DNA of 64,000 bases from Sphingobium indicum B90A (lineage in GTDB: Bacteria; Pseudomonadota; Alphaproteobacteria; Sphingomonadales; Sphingomonadaceae), in the NCBI RefSeq assembly GCF_000264945.2, contig NZ_CP013070.1, positions 372,001 to 436,000 on the forward strand, given 5' to 3'. Every line of letters begins with the position of its first letter. The first letter of the stretch is position 1. Below are positions 37,586 to 47,748 of this stretch, one piece after another. The notes below the pieces were generated by a model. The model searched no databases. It had not been told where the DNA came from and saw only the letters and a program-made list of their open reading frames with translations. Both the position numbers and the translations under genes were made by a program.

Positions 37586-37920
37586 AACGACGAAGTCGTT
37601 CTCGCGTTGCCCGAGGGTCCGGTGTGATCGAGGACCAGACGTTCACCGATGACGGAGTGGGCGACCAGCTTTGGGTCGCGCGCTGCCGGAATCAGAACGC
37701 CGCAACATGGTACGAAGCCGCCATTCGTCATCCTGGCTGTGAACGGCGGGTTCCCGATGGAGCAGACCTTCGCGGCGCTCAAACAGTCAGCAGCGCCCTC
37801 ATCGCGGGTGAGGGGCGAATCATCCTTGCAGCTGTCTCTCGTGAAGCTGCTAGCTCTGAAGCACCAGCAGCCAATCGTTCCCAGACCATCCGATATGACG
37901 TGGCCGCAAGGCGCAGCCAG
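37586..37920. other. region with overlapping short frames
   Basis: Open frames on both strands overlap here (37582-37782 minus, 37576-37989 plus, 37649-38017 plus). None has a decisive ribosome site. The minus frame (GGFVPCCGVLIPAARDPKLV) is the most protein-like. Confidence 0.3.
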
Positions 37921-38151
37921 CTACGTGGCGCCTGCTTCGGCGGCAATAAGCATCCCATACCATTGTCCGGTAACGGTGCGGATCATTAACATCGGCCTAT
38001 CGTCTGCCTCGGGCTGAAGCCGATAGCGGTCGTGATCGGCGTTATTCTCGAGCCAATGCCGCGCCCAGGTCAGCGCTGCAAATTCGCTATCGAGGTCACC
38101 GTTCTTCACCGCGATACTGCCGTTGTCCTCGCGCACTAACTTCCATTCCAT
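37921..38151 (-). CDS. small conserved-looking hypothetical protein
   Basis: 76 residues, MEWKLVREDNGSIAVKNGDL then EFAALTWARHWLENNADHDR and WYGMLIAAEAG. The start is firm: GAAAGGAGG lies 10 bases before the ATG. The composition is soluble and acidic. It is divergent from the HSP20 genes and shares their upstream region, so it may be stress-related by position. No family was recognised. Confidence 0.7.
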   Translation of the reverse strand: MEWKLVREDNGSIAVKNGDLDSEFAALTWARHWLENNADHDRYRLQPEADDRPMLMIRTVTGQWYGMLIAAEAGAT

Positions 38152-38324
38152 AGCTTTGAACCTCCTTTCTCGGGCTTAATCGCCGGGTAAATTTGTGAAG
38201 CGAGATCAGGTTCCTACCCACTTACTGACGCCTCGGCAGCGCAGTGTCCGCTCCCTGCTCATTTTTTGGCAGAAACATCTTGAAAGCCGGAGCACGAAAA
38301 TTAGCTCAATGATACCGGACGCCA

Positions 38325-38411
38325 AACCGGGTCCGGTTGGACATCGAGGGCGCCGGCTCATCGATACCGGCGCATCTCATGCCCAAATTGCTTCATTTGG
38401 AGGATTTGGAA
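38325..38411 (+). promoter_or_regulatory. ROSE-like RNA thermometer leader of HSP20
   Basis: The leader just before the first HSP20 gene folds into successive hairpins: CCGGGTCCGG, then GCGCCGG/CCGGCGC at 38350-38373, then CCAAAT/ATTTGG at 38383-38400 whose 3' arm runs into the GGAGG ribosome site at 38399-38403. The last loop contains TTGCT close to the ribosome site, the hallmark of ROSE elements that hide the ribosome site of alphaproteobacterial small heat-shock genes at low temperature. A CTTGAAA at 38279-38285 may be the -35 box of a heat-shock promoter. Confidence 0.65.
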
Positions 38412-38885
38412 ATGAGACCGAACTTCGACTTTACCCCTTATCGCCGATCGACGGTCGGCTTCGACCGGCTGTTCAACCTGCTCGAGGCGGGTGCGCGCGA
38501 GGAAGATGGCTATCCGCCGTTCGACATCCAGAAGATCGACGACGATAATTTCCGCATCACTGTCGCGGTCGCCGGCTTCAAGCCGGAGGATATCGAGATC
38601 GTCGCGCATCAGAACCTGCTCTCGGTGACCGGCAAGCGCGCTGACGACGCCGACAAGGGCGAATATCTGCATCGCGGCATCGCCGCCCGGGCCTTCGAGC
38701 GGCGCTTCCAGCTCGCCGACTTCATCGAAGTAGGCCATGCGAACTTCGAGCACGGCCTCCTGTCGATCGAGTTGAAGCGCGTGGTGCCTGAAGCGATGAA
38801 GCCGCGCCGCATCGAGATCGGCGGCGCCACTTCCGACAGCAAGCTGCTGGGCGAAGCGAAGGAAAAGGCGGCCGAGCCGGTCTGA
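38412..38885 (+). CDS. small heat-shock protein, HSP20/IbpA type
   Basis: 157 residues: MRPNFDFTPYRRSTVGFDRL at the start, as in IbpA/HspA-class proteins, then the alpha-crystallin domain YPPFDIQKIDDDNFRITVAV to FEHGLLSIELKRVVPEAMKP, ending in a short tail. Small heat-shock proteins hold unfolding proteins in a refoldable state in the cytoplasm. The ATG at 38412 is preceded by GGAGG and by the thermometer-like leader; a longer upstream frame would read through that leader and is rejected. It is followed 100 bases later by a second HSP20. Confidence 0.95.
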   Translation: MRPNFDFTPYRRSTVGFDRLFNLLEAGAREEDGYPPFDIQKIDDDNFRITVAVAGFKPEDIEIVAHQNLLSVTGKRADDADKGEYLHRGIAARAFERRFQLADFIEVGHANFEHGLLSIELKRVVPEAMKPRRIEIGGATSDSKLLGEAKEKAAEPV

Positions 38886-38986
38886 TCCCCGCGCCCATCA
38901 CCCTGCCGGCGCCGCCTGCCGATACCCCTCGCATGCGGCGTCCGGCAGGTTCAGCCTTTCATCCAGCCAGAAAAGGAGATGTCATC

Positions 38987-39502
38987 ATGGCAATTCGTGA
39001 TCTCATTCCCTGGAGCCGGCAGGAAAACCGGCTGCCCGTTCCGGTGAGCGCCGAACGGGAAAGGGACGCCCATCCGTTGGAGTCGCTCCACCGCGAGGTG
39101 AACCGTCTCTTCGACGATGTCTTTCGCAACTTCGGCATGCCCGCCTTTGCCGATTTCGACCGCTTGTCGGGATGGCCCCACCTTGAGCTCGGCGAGACCG
39201 ACAAGGAAATTCGCGTGACGGCGGAACTACCGGGTGTGGACGAGAAGGACGTGGAGATTTTCGTCGAAGACGGCGCCTTGACCCTGCGCGGCGAAAAGAA
39301 GTCCGAAGTCGAGGACAAGGATCGCGGCTACTCGGAGCGCAGCTATGGCCGCTTCGAGCGCCGCATCGGCCTGCCCAGAGGCATCGAACGCGACAAGGTC
39401 GCGGCTACCTTCAAGAACGGCGTCCTCACGGTGACGTTGCCTAGGACGGAGGCGGCGGCACAGAACATCCGCCGGATTCCCGTAAATGGCGGCGCCCGCT
39501 GA
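38987..39502 (+). CDS. second small heat-shock protein, HSP20 family
   Basis: 171 residues, a different HSP20 class from the one upstream: MAIRDLIPWSRQENRLPVPV, a helical FFDDVF-type stretch (REVNRLFDDVFRNFGMP), and the crystallin domain ETDKEIRVTAELPGVDEKDV to TFKNGVLTVTLPRTEAA. This class (Hsp17/Hsp18-like) often pairs with IbpA-type proteins. AAGGAGATG precedes the ATG. A strong GC hairpin follows the stop. Confidence 0.95.
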   Translation: MAIRDLIPWSRQENRLPVPVSAERERDAHPLESLHREVNRLFDDVFRNFGMPAFADFDRLSGWPHLELGETDKEIRVTAELPGVDEKDVEIFVEDGALTLRGEKKSEVEDKDRGYSERSYGRFERRIGLPRGIERDKVAATFKNGVLTVTLPRTEAAAQNIRRIPVNGGAR

Positions 39503-39968
39503 CGGCCGGGCCCGGACTTTCGAGTCCGGGCCTTCGGCCAACGACAACCAGGCGGTTGCCCTCGCAGGTGCGACCTCGTTCCCGCACGGCGCCAAGGCGA
39601 TTATCGAGCCGCTGACCCTAGCCACAAACGGCGGCCGACGCCGCCGAAATCGATGGCGGGTCAGGTTCGCGCCGCGCTGGGGCCCGGTTGCCGACCCGCT
39701 GATGGGTTGGACCGGCGGAGGCGATCCCCTCGCTACGATCGAGCTGCGCTTTCCCGACCGGGCCTCGGCCGAGCGATATTGTCAAAGGCAGGGTCTTATC
39801 TTCGAATGCCGGGCGGCGCCATCGCTAGGCCAAATCCGTCCAGCTATCCCCGATGCCCTGGGTCCCGTGCTTTGCTGCTGGACCACAGGCCCGCATGCCC
39901 TGTGCTGCGGCAATTTCCCTTGCGCCAGTACCGCCGCCAACGGCGAGGATGAGCGCAGGTCTGCATAG
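39486..39968 (+). CDS. NDUFS4-like (ETC complex I subunit) domain protein
   Basis: The frame of 160 codons contains NRWRVRFAPRWGPVADPLMG then WTGGGDPLATIELRFPDRAS, the conserved core of the NDUFS4/ETC complex I subunit family (normally W.L.F....P..DPLMGWT.S.D...Q..L.F...E.A). Such small proteins are common in alphaproteobacteria and attach to complex I or act in stress clusters. The start is uncertain because the frame begins inside the HSP20 gene and crosses its terminator-like hairpin; an internal start is likely. The last 40 residues (Cys-rich) do not look conserved and may reflect a frameshift. Confidence 0.65.
   Translation: MAAPADGRARTFESGPSANDNQAVALAGATSFPHGAKAIIEPLTLATNGGRRRRNRWRVRFAPRWGPVADPLMGWTGGGDPLATIELRFPDRASAERYCQRQGLIFECRAAPSLGQIRPAIPDALGPVLCCWTTGPHALCCGNFPCASTAANGEDERRSA
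39509..39532 (+). terminator. GC-rich hairpin after HSP20
   Basis: A perfect 10-bp stem GGCCCGGACT / AGTCCGGGCC closed by a TTCG loop lies just after the second HSP20 stop codon. There is no U-run, so it may act as a transcript stabiliser or weak terminator. Confidence 0.55.
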
Positions 39969-39981
39969 CTTGGGGCGCGCT

Positions 39982-40397
39982 TCAGGTAGGCGAGGATTGC
40001 TTGTCAGAGCTCGCAGCGTGCGAGGGACGCTCGTGTCGATGCCATGCCTCGTCGAGGGCAGTGAGCACGCGGTCGATAACCGCCGCGTTGCTCGCCCCCT
40101 TGGGCAGTTCGCGGACCGCGAAATGCTGCAAAGCGGACAAGGTCCTTATTGGGCAAGCGAAGCTCGATCTGCTTCGTGGCCAGTTTGTTCGGCTCGATGC
40201 CTTCGGCGGCTCGGCCACAGGCCAGCATGTGATCGAGCAGCCATTTGCGTTGGGCAAAGGTCCACCCCAGCGCTCGCAGCTCGGGGGGCGAGATCGACAG
40301 AAGCGCATCGCGAACTCATGATATCACTAAACGGCAGGCGTACCGGCACATCGTCCGGCTTCGGCTTGCGCCACCGCTCGAGCAGATGGCGCGTCAC
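39982..40397 (-). pseudogene. third gene of the usg operon, two frameshifts
   Basis: Three consecutive frames on the minus strand join into one sensible protein: from a GTG at 40397 (overlapping the usg stop) RHLLERWRKPKPDDVPVRLP then FSDIMSSR; in the next frame DALLSISPPELRALGWTFAQ and on to GIEPNKLATKQIELRLPNKD, LVRFAAF; and in the third ELPKGASNAAVIDRVLTALD to the stop at 39982. Shifts fall near 40310 and 40110. The whole would be about 137 residues. It is either a decayed gene or the site of two sequencing errors. The family was not recognised. Confidence 0.55.
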
Positions 40398-40663
40398 CGG
40401 ATATCGATCACGCCATCGACCGCGCGCCACTCGGTGGGGCGGATCATCCCCTCATGCGAAATGCACACAGAATGAAGCGCGGCCTCGATCTCGCGCCGCC
40501 AGTGATCGAGGAACTCGAACAGCACCGGGAAATCGGGCGCGAGATCGTACTCCTGCCAGACGAACAGCTGCAGCAGCGAGGGCGCATCGGGACGGTAGTA
40601 GTGGATCTCTGCCGTCGTCAGCCGACGGCCCTCTAGCTGCACGATGAAGTCCCGCCGGCTCAT
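40394..40663 (-). CDS. Usg-family protein
   Basis: 89 residues that fit the Usg family (named from a gene near a trp locus): LTTAEIHYYRPDAPSLLQLF, VWQEYDLAPDFPVLFEFLDH, WRREIEAALHSVCISHEGMI then RPTEWRAVDG. Its biochemical role is unknown. It is the middle gene of a minus-strand trio, with an ATGA overlap to the gene before and a GTGA overlap to the frameshifted gene after, and diverges from groESL. Confidence 0.85.
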   Translation of the reverse strand: MSRRDFIVQLEGRRLTTAEIHYYRPDAPSLLQLFVWQEYDLAPDFPVLFEFLDHWRREIEAALHSVCISHEGMIRPTEWRAVDGVIDIR

Positions 40664-40896
40664 GGCGAAGCGCTGGGACCTTCCGCGGGCCTGTCGAGCG
40701 CATGCATGGCGGCAAGGATGTCATCGATCGGCACCGCCCGCTTGGCACCGGGCGGCTTGCGCATTGCGGGCTGGTCACGGACCGCGACACGGTCGGATGC
40801 CCAGGACGCCAGGATGGCGCGTTTCACTTCCGGCTCCAGGCTCGGGTTGTGTGCAACGTCGAAGGGATGAAGATAACGGGAAAACGGCTGCGACAT
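40660..40896 (-). CDS. conserved-looking 78-residue protein upstream of usg
   Basis: [20 protein letters not shown] then [21 protein letters not shown] perfect AAGGAAGGAGG ribosome site precedes the ATG. The end is rich in Pro and Ala (PAEGPSASP). It is translationally coupled to usg by ATGA and is divergent from groESL across a 270-base shared control region. I know of no function; similar small proteins commonly sit next to alphaproteobacterial stress genes, which is context and not proof. Confidence 0.75.
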   Translation of the reverse strand: MSQPFSRYLHPFDVAHNPSLEPEVKRAILASWASDRVAVRDQPAMRKPPGAKRAVPIDDILAAMHALDRPAEGPSASP

Positions 40897-41026
40897 GGCT
40901 GTGCCTCCTTCCTTGGTGTCGCTCCTTTCTCATCTGTGGGCGCAGCGCCCACGTCGCGAATTTTGGAACGCAGGCGAGTCGCGTCAAGAGGGAAAGTCGC
41001 TTCAGAACAACTTGATATGCTGCGGT

Positions 41027-41053
41027 TTGGCACTCAGCGCTTACGAGTGCCAA
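41027..41053 (+). promoter_or_regulatory. CIRCE element (HrcA operator) of groESL
   Basis: TTGGCACTC, nine bases, GAGTGCCAA: the classical 9-9-9 CIRCE inverted repeat, with one symmetrical change (G/C) from TTAGCACTC. It lies about 115 bases before groES. It binds the HrcA repressor, which releases on heat stress. A TTGACG box at about 41072 with TAATTC 17 to 18 bases on is a possible promoter downstream of it. Confidence 0.92.
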
Positions 41054-41167
41054 ATTTTTTCGCGCACCATCTTGACGCAAAAAATGACCTTTCCTAATTC
41101 CGCGTCACCTGTCGTTCGAAGGATTGGCAGGTCTATCACATCTCAGTTTTGCATCTGGAGGTTATGC

Positions 41168-43163
<1,996 letters not shown>

Positions 43164-43219
43164 CACACCAAGGGCCCGGCTGCCGCTGGGCTCCATCATC
43201 GAACATGAGGAACTCGACG

Positions 43220-43405
43220 ATGAATGACCATTATCTGCGCTACCTCGAGCGCGAACATTCGCGGCTCGAAGCTGAAATCCGAGAGGAAGAGAAGCGACCT
43301 CTGCCGCGCCATTTCCTGATCGGCCGGCTCAAGAAGCTGAAGCTGGCGGTGAAGGATCAGATGGCGGCCTGCTCGGGCCACAAGGCCGAGCGCGAAGCCG
43401 CTTGA
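43220..43405 (+). CDS. YdcH/DUF465-like small protein after groEL
   Basis: 61 residues: MNDHYLRYLEREHSRLEAEI then REEEKRPLPRHFLIGRLKKL and KLAVKDQMA. It is the standard YdcH/DUF465 helical hairpin, related to the small gene at 8603. The ATG at 43220 has GAGGAAC nine bases upstream. It lies 56 bases downstream of groEL on the same strand and is followed by a strong terminator, so it is probably the last gene of the groESL transcript. Function unknown. Confidence 0.85.
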   Translation: MNDHYLRYLEREHSRLEAEIREEEKRPLPRHFLIGRLKKLKLAVKDQMAACSGHKAEREAA

Positions 43406-43540
43406 GCGAATGTTCGGTGCGGACGACTTGCGCAGGTGCCCGCCGCTTCCCGGTAGCGAGCGTTTGCCGGAAACCCGATGGCGCCCATCTGCGTTGCATG
43501 ATCGTCCGCCTCGTTCGGGGAAGCTCGCGAGGATGGACAG

Positions 43541-43577
43541 GGGAGCCCCGAGCCAGCTGCCGGGGCTCCTTTCTCTT
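43541..43577 (+). terminator. rho-independent terminator
   Basis: Stem GGAGCCCCG (43542-43550), ten-base loop, CGGGGCTCC (43561-43569), followed by TTTCTCTT. It probably ends the groESL and YdcH-like transcript. Confidence 0.85.
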
Positions 43578-43608
43578 CCAGCAGTAGGTAAAGCCAAGGA
43601 ACTTGGCA

Positions 43609-43821
43609 ATGCACTGGCGTGTAACGAGACGGCTGCCTGCAGCTAGCGAGAATGGCCGGAAACACATCATCGTACAGATGGAGAAGGGCGAGGAAATCGA
43701 TTTCATTTTGGAGGCCGGCCTGGCGGTGATGCGCCTCCCTGACGGCACCTTTCGTATCGACGAGACGGGCGAAATCATCCGAACCGCTGGCTCGATGGTG
43801 GTCAAAACCGAACGGTTTTGA
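43609..43821 (+). CDS. small hypothetical protein
   Basis: 70 residues, MHWRVTRRLPAASENGRKHI then IVQMEKGEEIDFILEAGLAV and MRLPDGTFRIDETGEIIRTA. Alternating strand-like text suggests a small beta-rich protein. AAGGAAC lies six bases before the ATG at 43609. It lies between the groESL terminator and the integrase gene. No family was recognised. Confidence 0.6.
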   Translation: MHWRVTRRLPAASENGRKHIIVQMEKGEEIDFILEAGLAVMRLPDGTFRIDETGEIIRTAGSMVVKTERF

Positions 43822-44185
43822 CCCCAAGGCTTCAGCCGCTCCGCCGTCATGCTGGTCACGCCCGTTGCCTCGGCCCCAGCCATCATCAGTTGGCACACAC
43901 TACCGCAGAATGACTGCATCGTCCCGCCTCTTCGCACGCGGCATGCGAGACAACCAGACAGCCCATAATGGCGGTTCTCGGGGTCAGCGGCTAGCCCGAG
44001 CATTATCAGCATGCGGCACTCTGCCGATCATCCCTTTGATCACTCCGAACGGCAGTTTCCGCCGCGAGCGGACGTTCGCGAGGGCGGCGCTGAGCGACCG
44101 ACTCTTGGTCGCAGATGCCTCCCGCCATCTCTCGCTGACCGTGAAACGTTCTTCAGATGGCCACTCTGGCCATCGGAGAATGATC

Positions 44186-44818
44186 ATGGAAATGCTTGAA
44201 ACCGAACCCACCGCCGTCAAGCGCCCGGTCTGGAATGCGGGAAGAACTGTCGGCGCGAAGCGTGCCCTGAAGCGAAAGCAAATTTGGGAAATCCGGTTCT
44301 ACCTCAATCAGCGCCGCCGATTGCGAGATCGAGCGCTGTTCGATCTCGCAATCGACAGTAAGCTGCGCGGCTGCGACCTCGTTCAGGTGAAGATCGGCGA
44401 CCTGGTTAGTGGCGGGCAGATCCGAACCCGTGCAATCGTCATGCAGCAGAAGACAGGTCGGCCCGTTCAATTCGAGCTGCTCCCCGATGCTCGTGCCAGT
44501 CTGTTGGCGTGGCTCGATCGGCGAGGCGGAACGGTGGACGATTACGTGTTTCCTAGCCGAGTTGATCACAGCAACCATCTGAGCACCCGCCAGTATGCCA
44601 GACTCGTGGATGAATGGGTGACTGGGGTAGGTCTGATGCGCAGCGAGTATGGCACGCACTCACTTCGCCGAACGAAGGCGTCGATCATCTACAGGGCGAC
44701 CGGCAACCTTCGCGCCGTCCAGATCCTTCTCGGTCACAGCAAGATCGAGAACACGGTGCGCTATCTCGGGATTGACGTGGAGGACGCGCTTGCCCTTGCT
44801 GAGAACACTGAGATCTGA
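44186..44818 (+). CDS. short tyrosine recombinase/integrase
   Basis: 210 residues comprising essentially the catalytic domain only. Catalytic residues by position are Arg61 (KLRGCDL), Lys89 (QQKTGRP), His158 and Arg161 (THSLRRTKA), His184 (LLGHSKIENT) and Tyr193 (VRYLGID). The usual N-terminal DNA-binding domain is missing, as in a recognised group of short proteobacterial integrases. I chose the ATG at 44186, behind GGAGAATG; the longer frame upstream has poor composition. It stands at the right border of the heat-shock block and may have mobilised it. Confidence 0.9.
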   Translation: MEMLETEPTAVKRPVWNAGRTVGAKRALKRKQIWEIRFYLNQRRRLRDRALFDLAIDSKLRGCDLVQVKIGDLVSGGQIRTRAIVMQQKTGRPVQFELLPDARASLLAWLDRRGGTVDDYVFPSRVDHSNHLSTRQYARLVDEWVTGVGLMRSEYGTHSLRRTKASIIYRATGNLRAVQILLGHSKIENTVRYLGIDVEDALALAENTEI

Positions 44819-44826
44819 GTCTATTG

Positions 44827-44848
44827 GCCCCTCGCCTCGGCGAGGGGC
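44827..44848 (+). terminator. hairpin after the integrase gene
   Basis: GCCCCTCGCC / GGCGAGGGGC, a perfect 10-bp stem eight bases after the integrase stop codon, followed by TATCCTCTCT. Likely terminator. Confidence 0.7.
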
Positions 44849-45039
44849 TATCCTCTCTGCGCTTGGGACAAAACGGTCAGTACGGAAGCAACTTCTGAAC
44901 GACCGCATGCGACAAATCCTGCCGTCCACGTTTCCCGATCAACAAAGCGGGATCAACTCGCCGGGTTCAGCCGCGCCCGTGATTGCGCGTAGCGATACGC
45001 CGCTTGATTTCAATGATCTGAATCAGGGCGACAATCTCA

Positions 45040-45936
45040 TCAGGCCTGAAACAACCGCGCCTTCGCAGTGCTGCGCACGGCATCGGTGAATGTTCGAAGC
45101 GCGGATGCGTGTAATCGTGTGACGGTCCAGTACAATGTTACGTTCAGGGGCGTGGCTGGTGTCAGTTCGATGAGCCGGCCGTCTGCTATTCGAGGCTTCG
45201 CTATCATCGCCGGGTGCATGCCCCAAGCCATGCCCGCGAGTCCGAAATTCAGGAAGCCAAAGGTCGATGGCACCCAATGCATTGGCGCATCGAGTTCGAT
45301 GCCGTGCGTTTCTCTCACCCAACGCGCCTGCAAGCCGTCCCTGCGCTCAAAGCGCAGGCACGGAGCACGGCGCAGGGCTTCTGCGGAAACACCGTTCGGA
45401 AAGTGGCGCTGTGCGAACTCCGGGCTGCAACAAGCCAGATATTGCAGGCTGCCCAGTTCGATCGTTTTACATCCCTGGACGGTGCCGGGGTCTGCCGAGA
45501 CAGCGGCAATGACTTCACCGGAGCGAAGCCGGTCCGCCGTGTGCGCCTCGTCCTCGATGATGAACTCCAAGAGATAACCCGTTTCACGGGAGAACTTCGC
45601 AGCCGCCTCGGGGAACCATGTGGCAATGCTGTCGGAGTTGACCGCCACTTTCAGCGTGACGGGAGTGTCCAACTGATCCCCCATGAACGACAGTACGGGC
45701 GCTAGATCCGCTTCCAGAAGCTGCACCTGATCGAAATGGGCGCAGAGTTTCCGGCCAAGATCGGTAGGCAGGCACGGCTGCCCTCGCACGATAACGATAC
45801 TGCCCAGTCGTTCCTCAAGCGTGCGGATACGTTGGGACACTGCGGACGGCGTCACACCAAGCCTTTCGGCCGCCCGTTCAAAAGTTCCTTCGCGCACGAC
45901 GGCCGAAACAGCAGCAAGAGCAGGATAATCAAGCAT
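45040..45936 (-). CDS. argP: LysR-family regulator, ArgP/LysG type
   Basis: 298 residues with an N-terminal winged helix (YPALAAVSAVVREGTFERAA then ERLGVTPSAVSQRIRTLEER) and a substrate-binding domain containing DSIATWFPEAAAKF, EFIIEDEAHTADRLRSGEV and the closing FTDAVRSTAKARL. This is the pattern of ArgP/LysG, which senses Lys/Arg and activates the amino-acid exporter gene. It is divergent from just such an exporter gene, 72 bases away, the classic arrangement. The symbol is by similarity. Confidence 0.9.
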   Translation of the reverse strand: MLDYPALAAVSAVVREGTFERAAERLGVTPSAVSQRIRTLEERLGSIVIVRGQPCLPTDLGRKLCAHFDQVQLLEADLAPVLSFMGDQLDTPVTLKVAVNSDSIATWFPEAAAKFSRETGYLLEFIIEDEAHTADRLRSGEVIAAVSADPGTVQGCKTIELGSLQYLACCSPEFAQRHFPNGVSAEALRRAPCLRFERRDGLQARWVRETHGIELDAPMHWVPSTFGFLNFGLAGMAWGMHPAMIAKPRIADGRLIELTPATPLNVTLYWTVTRLHASALRTFTDAVRSTAKARLFQA

Positions 45937-46008
45937 GGATTAGCTATGCTTCATCGGAGTTAGAAGAACAAGTTTTACTGAATCGTATGAGGTTGGCATA
46001 CGCCGCCC

Positions 46009-46629
46009 ATGCACAGCATCCTACCCACTTTCTTCACCGGCTTCGCCATGTCGGCGGCTCTGATCATGGCGATTGGAGCGCAGAACCTTTTCGTTCTGCG
46101 CCAAGGCCTCAAGCGCGAGCATGTCGGCCCCGTCGTTCTGTTCTGCGGGTGTGCTGACGCGTTACTGATTGCTGCGGGCGTCGGGGGCGTTGGTGCGCTG
46201 CTAGGCGCTATGCCACAACTGACCCTTGCCCTGACCATTGGCGGCGCCGTCTTCCTGACCTGGTACGGCGTTAAGGCCTTTCAGCGAATGATGGCCCCGG
46301 AAGCGATGTCTGTCACTGCGCAGGGGCGGATCACCCTTGGCAGCGCGCTGGGCGCGACGGCAGCTTTCACATTTCTCAACCCGCACGTCTATCTAGACAC
46401 CGTCCTGCTGATGGGCGCTGCTGGCTCCGCTCAGCCGACCGAATTGCGCCCGATCTTTGTAGCAGGCGCAGCGAGTGCCAGCATCAGCTGGTTCGCGGCA
46501 CTCGGATATGGCGCTCGCATCCTGACGCCGATCTTCTCGCGATCTGCGGCCTGGAAGGTTCTCGATGCCATCGTCGGCGTTGTCATGCTGGCGCTGGCAG
46601 CATCTCTCATCGGAAGGAGCATTCTGTGA
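46009..46629 (+). CDS. argO: LysE/ArgO-family amino-acid exporter
   Basis: 206 residues and about six membrane helices. FFTGFAMSAALIMAIGAQNL then FVLRQGLKREHV is the conserved LysE/ArgO first helix and loop, and GSALGATAAFTFLNPHVYLD carries the NPHVYLD motif. The family exports lysine or arginine from the cytoplasm. It is divergent from the ArgP-like regulator, which probably activates it. Confidence 0.93.
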   Translation: MHSILPTFFTGFAMSAALIMAIGAQNLFVLRQGLKREHVGPVVLFCGCADALLIAAGVGGVGALLGAMPQLTLALTIGGAVFLTWYGVKAFQRMMAPEAMSVTAQGRITLGSALGATAAFTFLNPHVYLDTVLLMGAAGSAQPTELRPIFVAGAASASISWFAALGYGARILTPIFSRSAAWKVLDAIVGVVMLALAASLIGRSIL

Positions 46630-46790
46630 CCCAGCTCACCTCGGGCCATATGCGTCGTACTCACGTCCTGATCTTTTGGAAGAAGCTTTTGGCTGTGTTC
46701 GAAGTTTCGGTGAAGCATCATTACGCTGCTCCCTGGAAGGCCGCTGACCATGGACCAACGTCTCCTCATTCGGAAGCGCGAGGATAATTC

Positions 46791-47111
46791 ATGGCGTGGA
46801 TCATCCTCGGGATAGCCGTCATCACTGAGATCGCGTGGGCGCTGAGCATGAAGTGGGCTGCAACCAACGGCACATGGACTGGTGCTTCGGTCCCGATCAT
46901 CCTGAATTTCGTCAATATGGGGTTGCTCGCGATCGCAATGCGGACTCTTCCGGCGGGCACTGCTTATGCGATCTGGACCGGACTTGGTGCAGTCGGCGTC
47001 GCGATCATGGGAGTGGTCCTGTTCGGCGAACGATTGAACCCCGCGCAGATCGCCTTCATCTCGCTCGTCATCGTTGGTGTGGTCGGCACGAAGCTCTTCG
47101 CGACGGCATAG
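46791..47111 (+). CDS. sugE: small multidrug-resistance transporter, SugE/Gdx-like
   Basis: 106 residues and four helices. MAWIILGIAVITEIAWALSM has the membrane Glu13 essential in SMR proteins, and AMRTLPAGTAYAIWTGLGAV is the SMR signature in its SugE/Gdx version. Gdx proteins export guanidinium; others in the family export quaternary cations. No guanidine riboswitch was seen upstream. It is followed two bases later by a LysE/RhtB gene. Confidence 0.9.
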   Translation: MAWIILGIAVITEIAWALSMKWAATNGTWTGASVPIILNFVNMGLLAIAMRTLPAGTAYAIWTGLGAVGVAIMGVVLFGERLNPAQIAFISLVIVGVVGTKLFATA

Positions 47112-47112
47112 G

Positions 47113-47730
47113 ATGGGAAGCGATCTTTTCCTTGTCTATGGTGCCTATATTCTGGCGGCCGGAAGCCCCGGACCGAGCAATCTGGCGATCATGTCCGCCG
47201 CGATGGAGAAAGGTCGAGGATCGGCTATGGCCATGGCTGCCGGTGTAGTGACAGTCTCATTTGCCTGGGGCTTGATTGCGGTATCCGGGCTCGCTGCCTT
47301 GCTCCTGCGGTACGGTCAGGCCTTCATAATCCTGAAGGCGATGGGTGGGCTGTACCTGTTGTGGCTTGCCGTTCGCGCTGCGCGATCGGCGATTTCTGCC
47401 AGGCAGGGCGTGTCAGCGATAGCCGTAGCCGCGACGAGCAAGTCGACACAGTTCCGTCGCGGGGCACTCATGCACATCGGTAACCCGAAGGCTGTGCTAT
47501 CGTGGTTGGCGCTCATGTCCCTAGGGGTGGGGCCGAACCCCTCGACAACGCATCTTGCTGCTGCGTTTGGCGGCTGCGTGCTGCTCGGGACGCTCATCTT
47601 CTTCGGCTATGCCGTGTTATTCTCCACCGCGCCGATGGCGCATGGCTATGCCCGCAACCGCCGATGGATTGAAGGAGTGCTCGCGCTAACCTTCGCAGGT
47701 GCAGGTCTGCGCCTGTTGCTTTCCCGCTAG
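47113..47730 (+). CDS. LysE/RhtB-family exporter
   Basis: 205 residues and six hydrophobic segments. GAYILAAGSPGPSNLAIMSA has the SPGP.N motif of the LysE/RhtB superfamily, and HIGNPKAVLSWLALMS the second conserved loop. It differs from the ArgO-like exporter upstream and belongs to the RhtB branch, which exports homoserine, threonine or other amino acids. It starts two bases after the SMR stop codon and 18 bases before the aldolase gene, so the three are co-transcribed. Confidence 0.9.
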   Translation: MGSDLFLVYGAYILAAGSPGPSNLAIMSAAMEKGRGSAMAMAAGVVTVSFAWGLIAVSGLAALLLRYGQAFIILKAMGGLYLLWLAVRAARSAISARQGVSAIAVAATSKSTQFRRGALMHIGNPKAVLSWLALMSLGVGPNPSTTHLAAAFGGCVLLGTLIFFGYAVLFSTAPMAHGYARNRRWIEGVLALTFAGAGLRLLLSR

Positions 47731-47748
47731 TCAGATGGACCTTCATTC

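Noticed and set aside
46630..46790. Guanidine riboswitch before the SMR transporter gene
   Set aside because: No paired ACGR-type loops or ykkC-like conserved words were seen.
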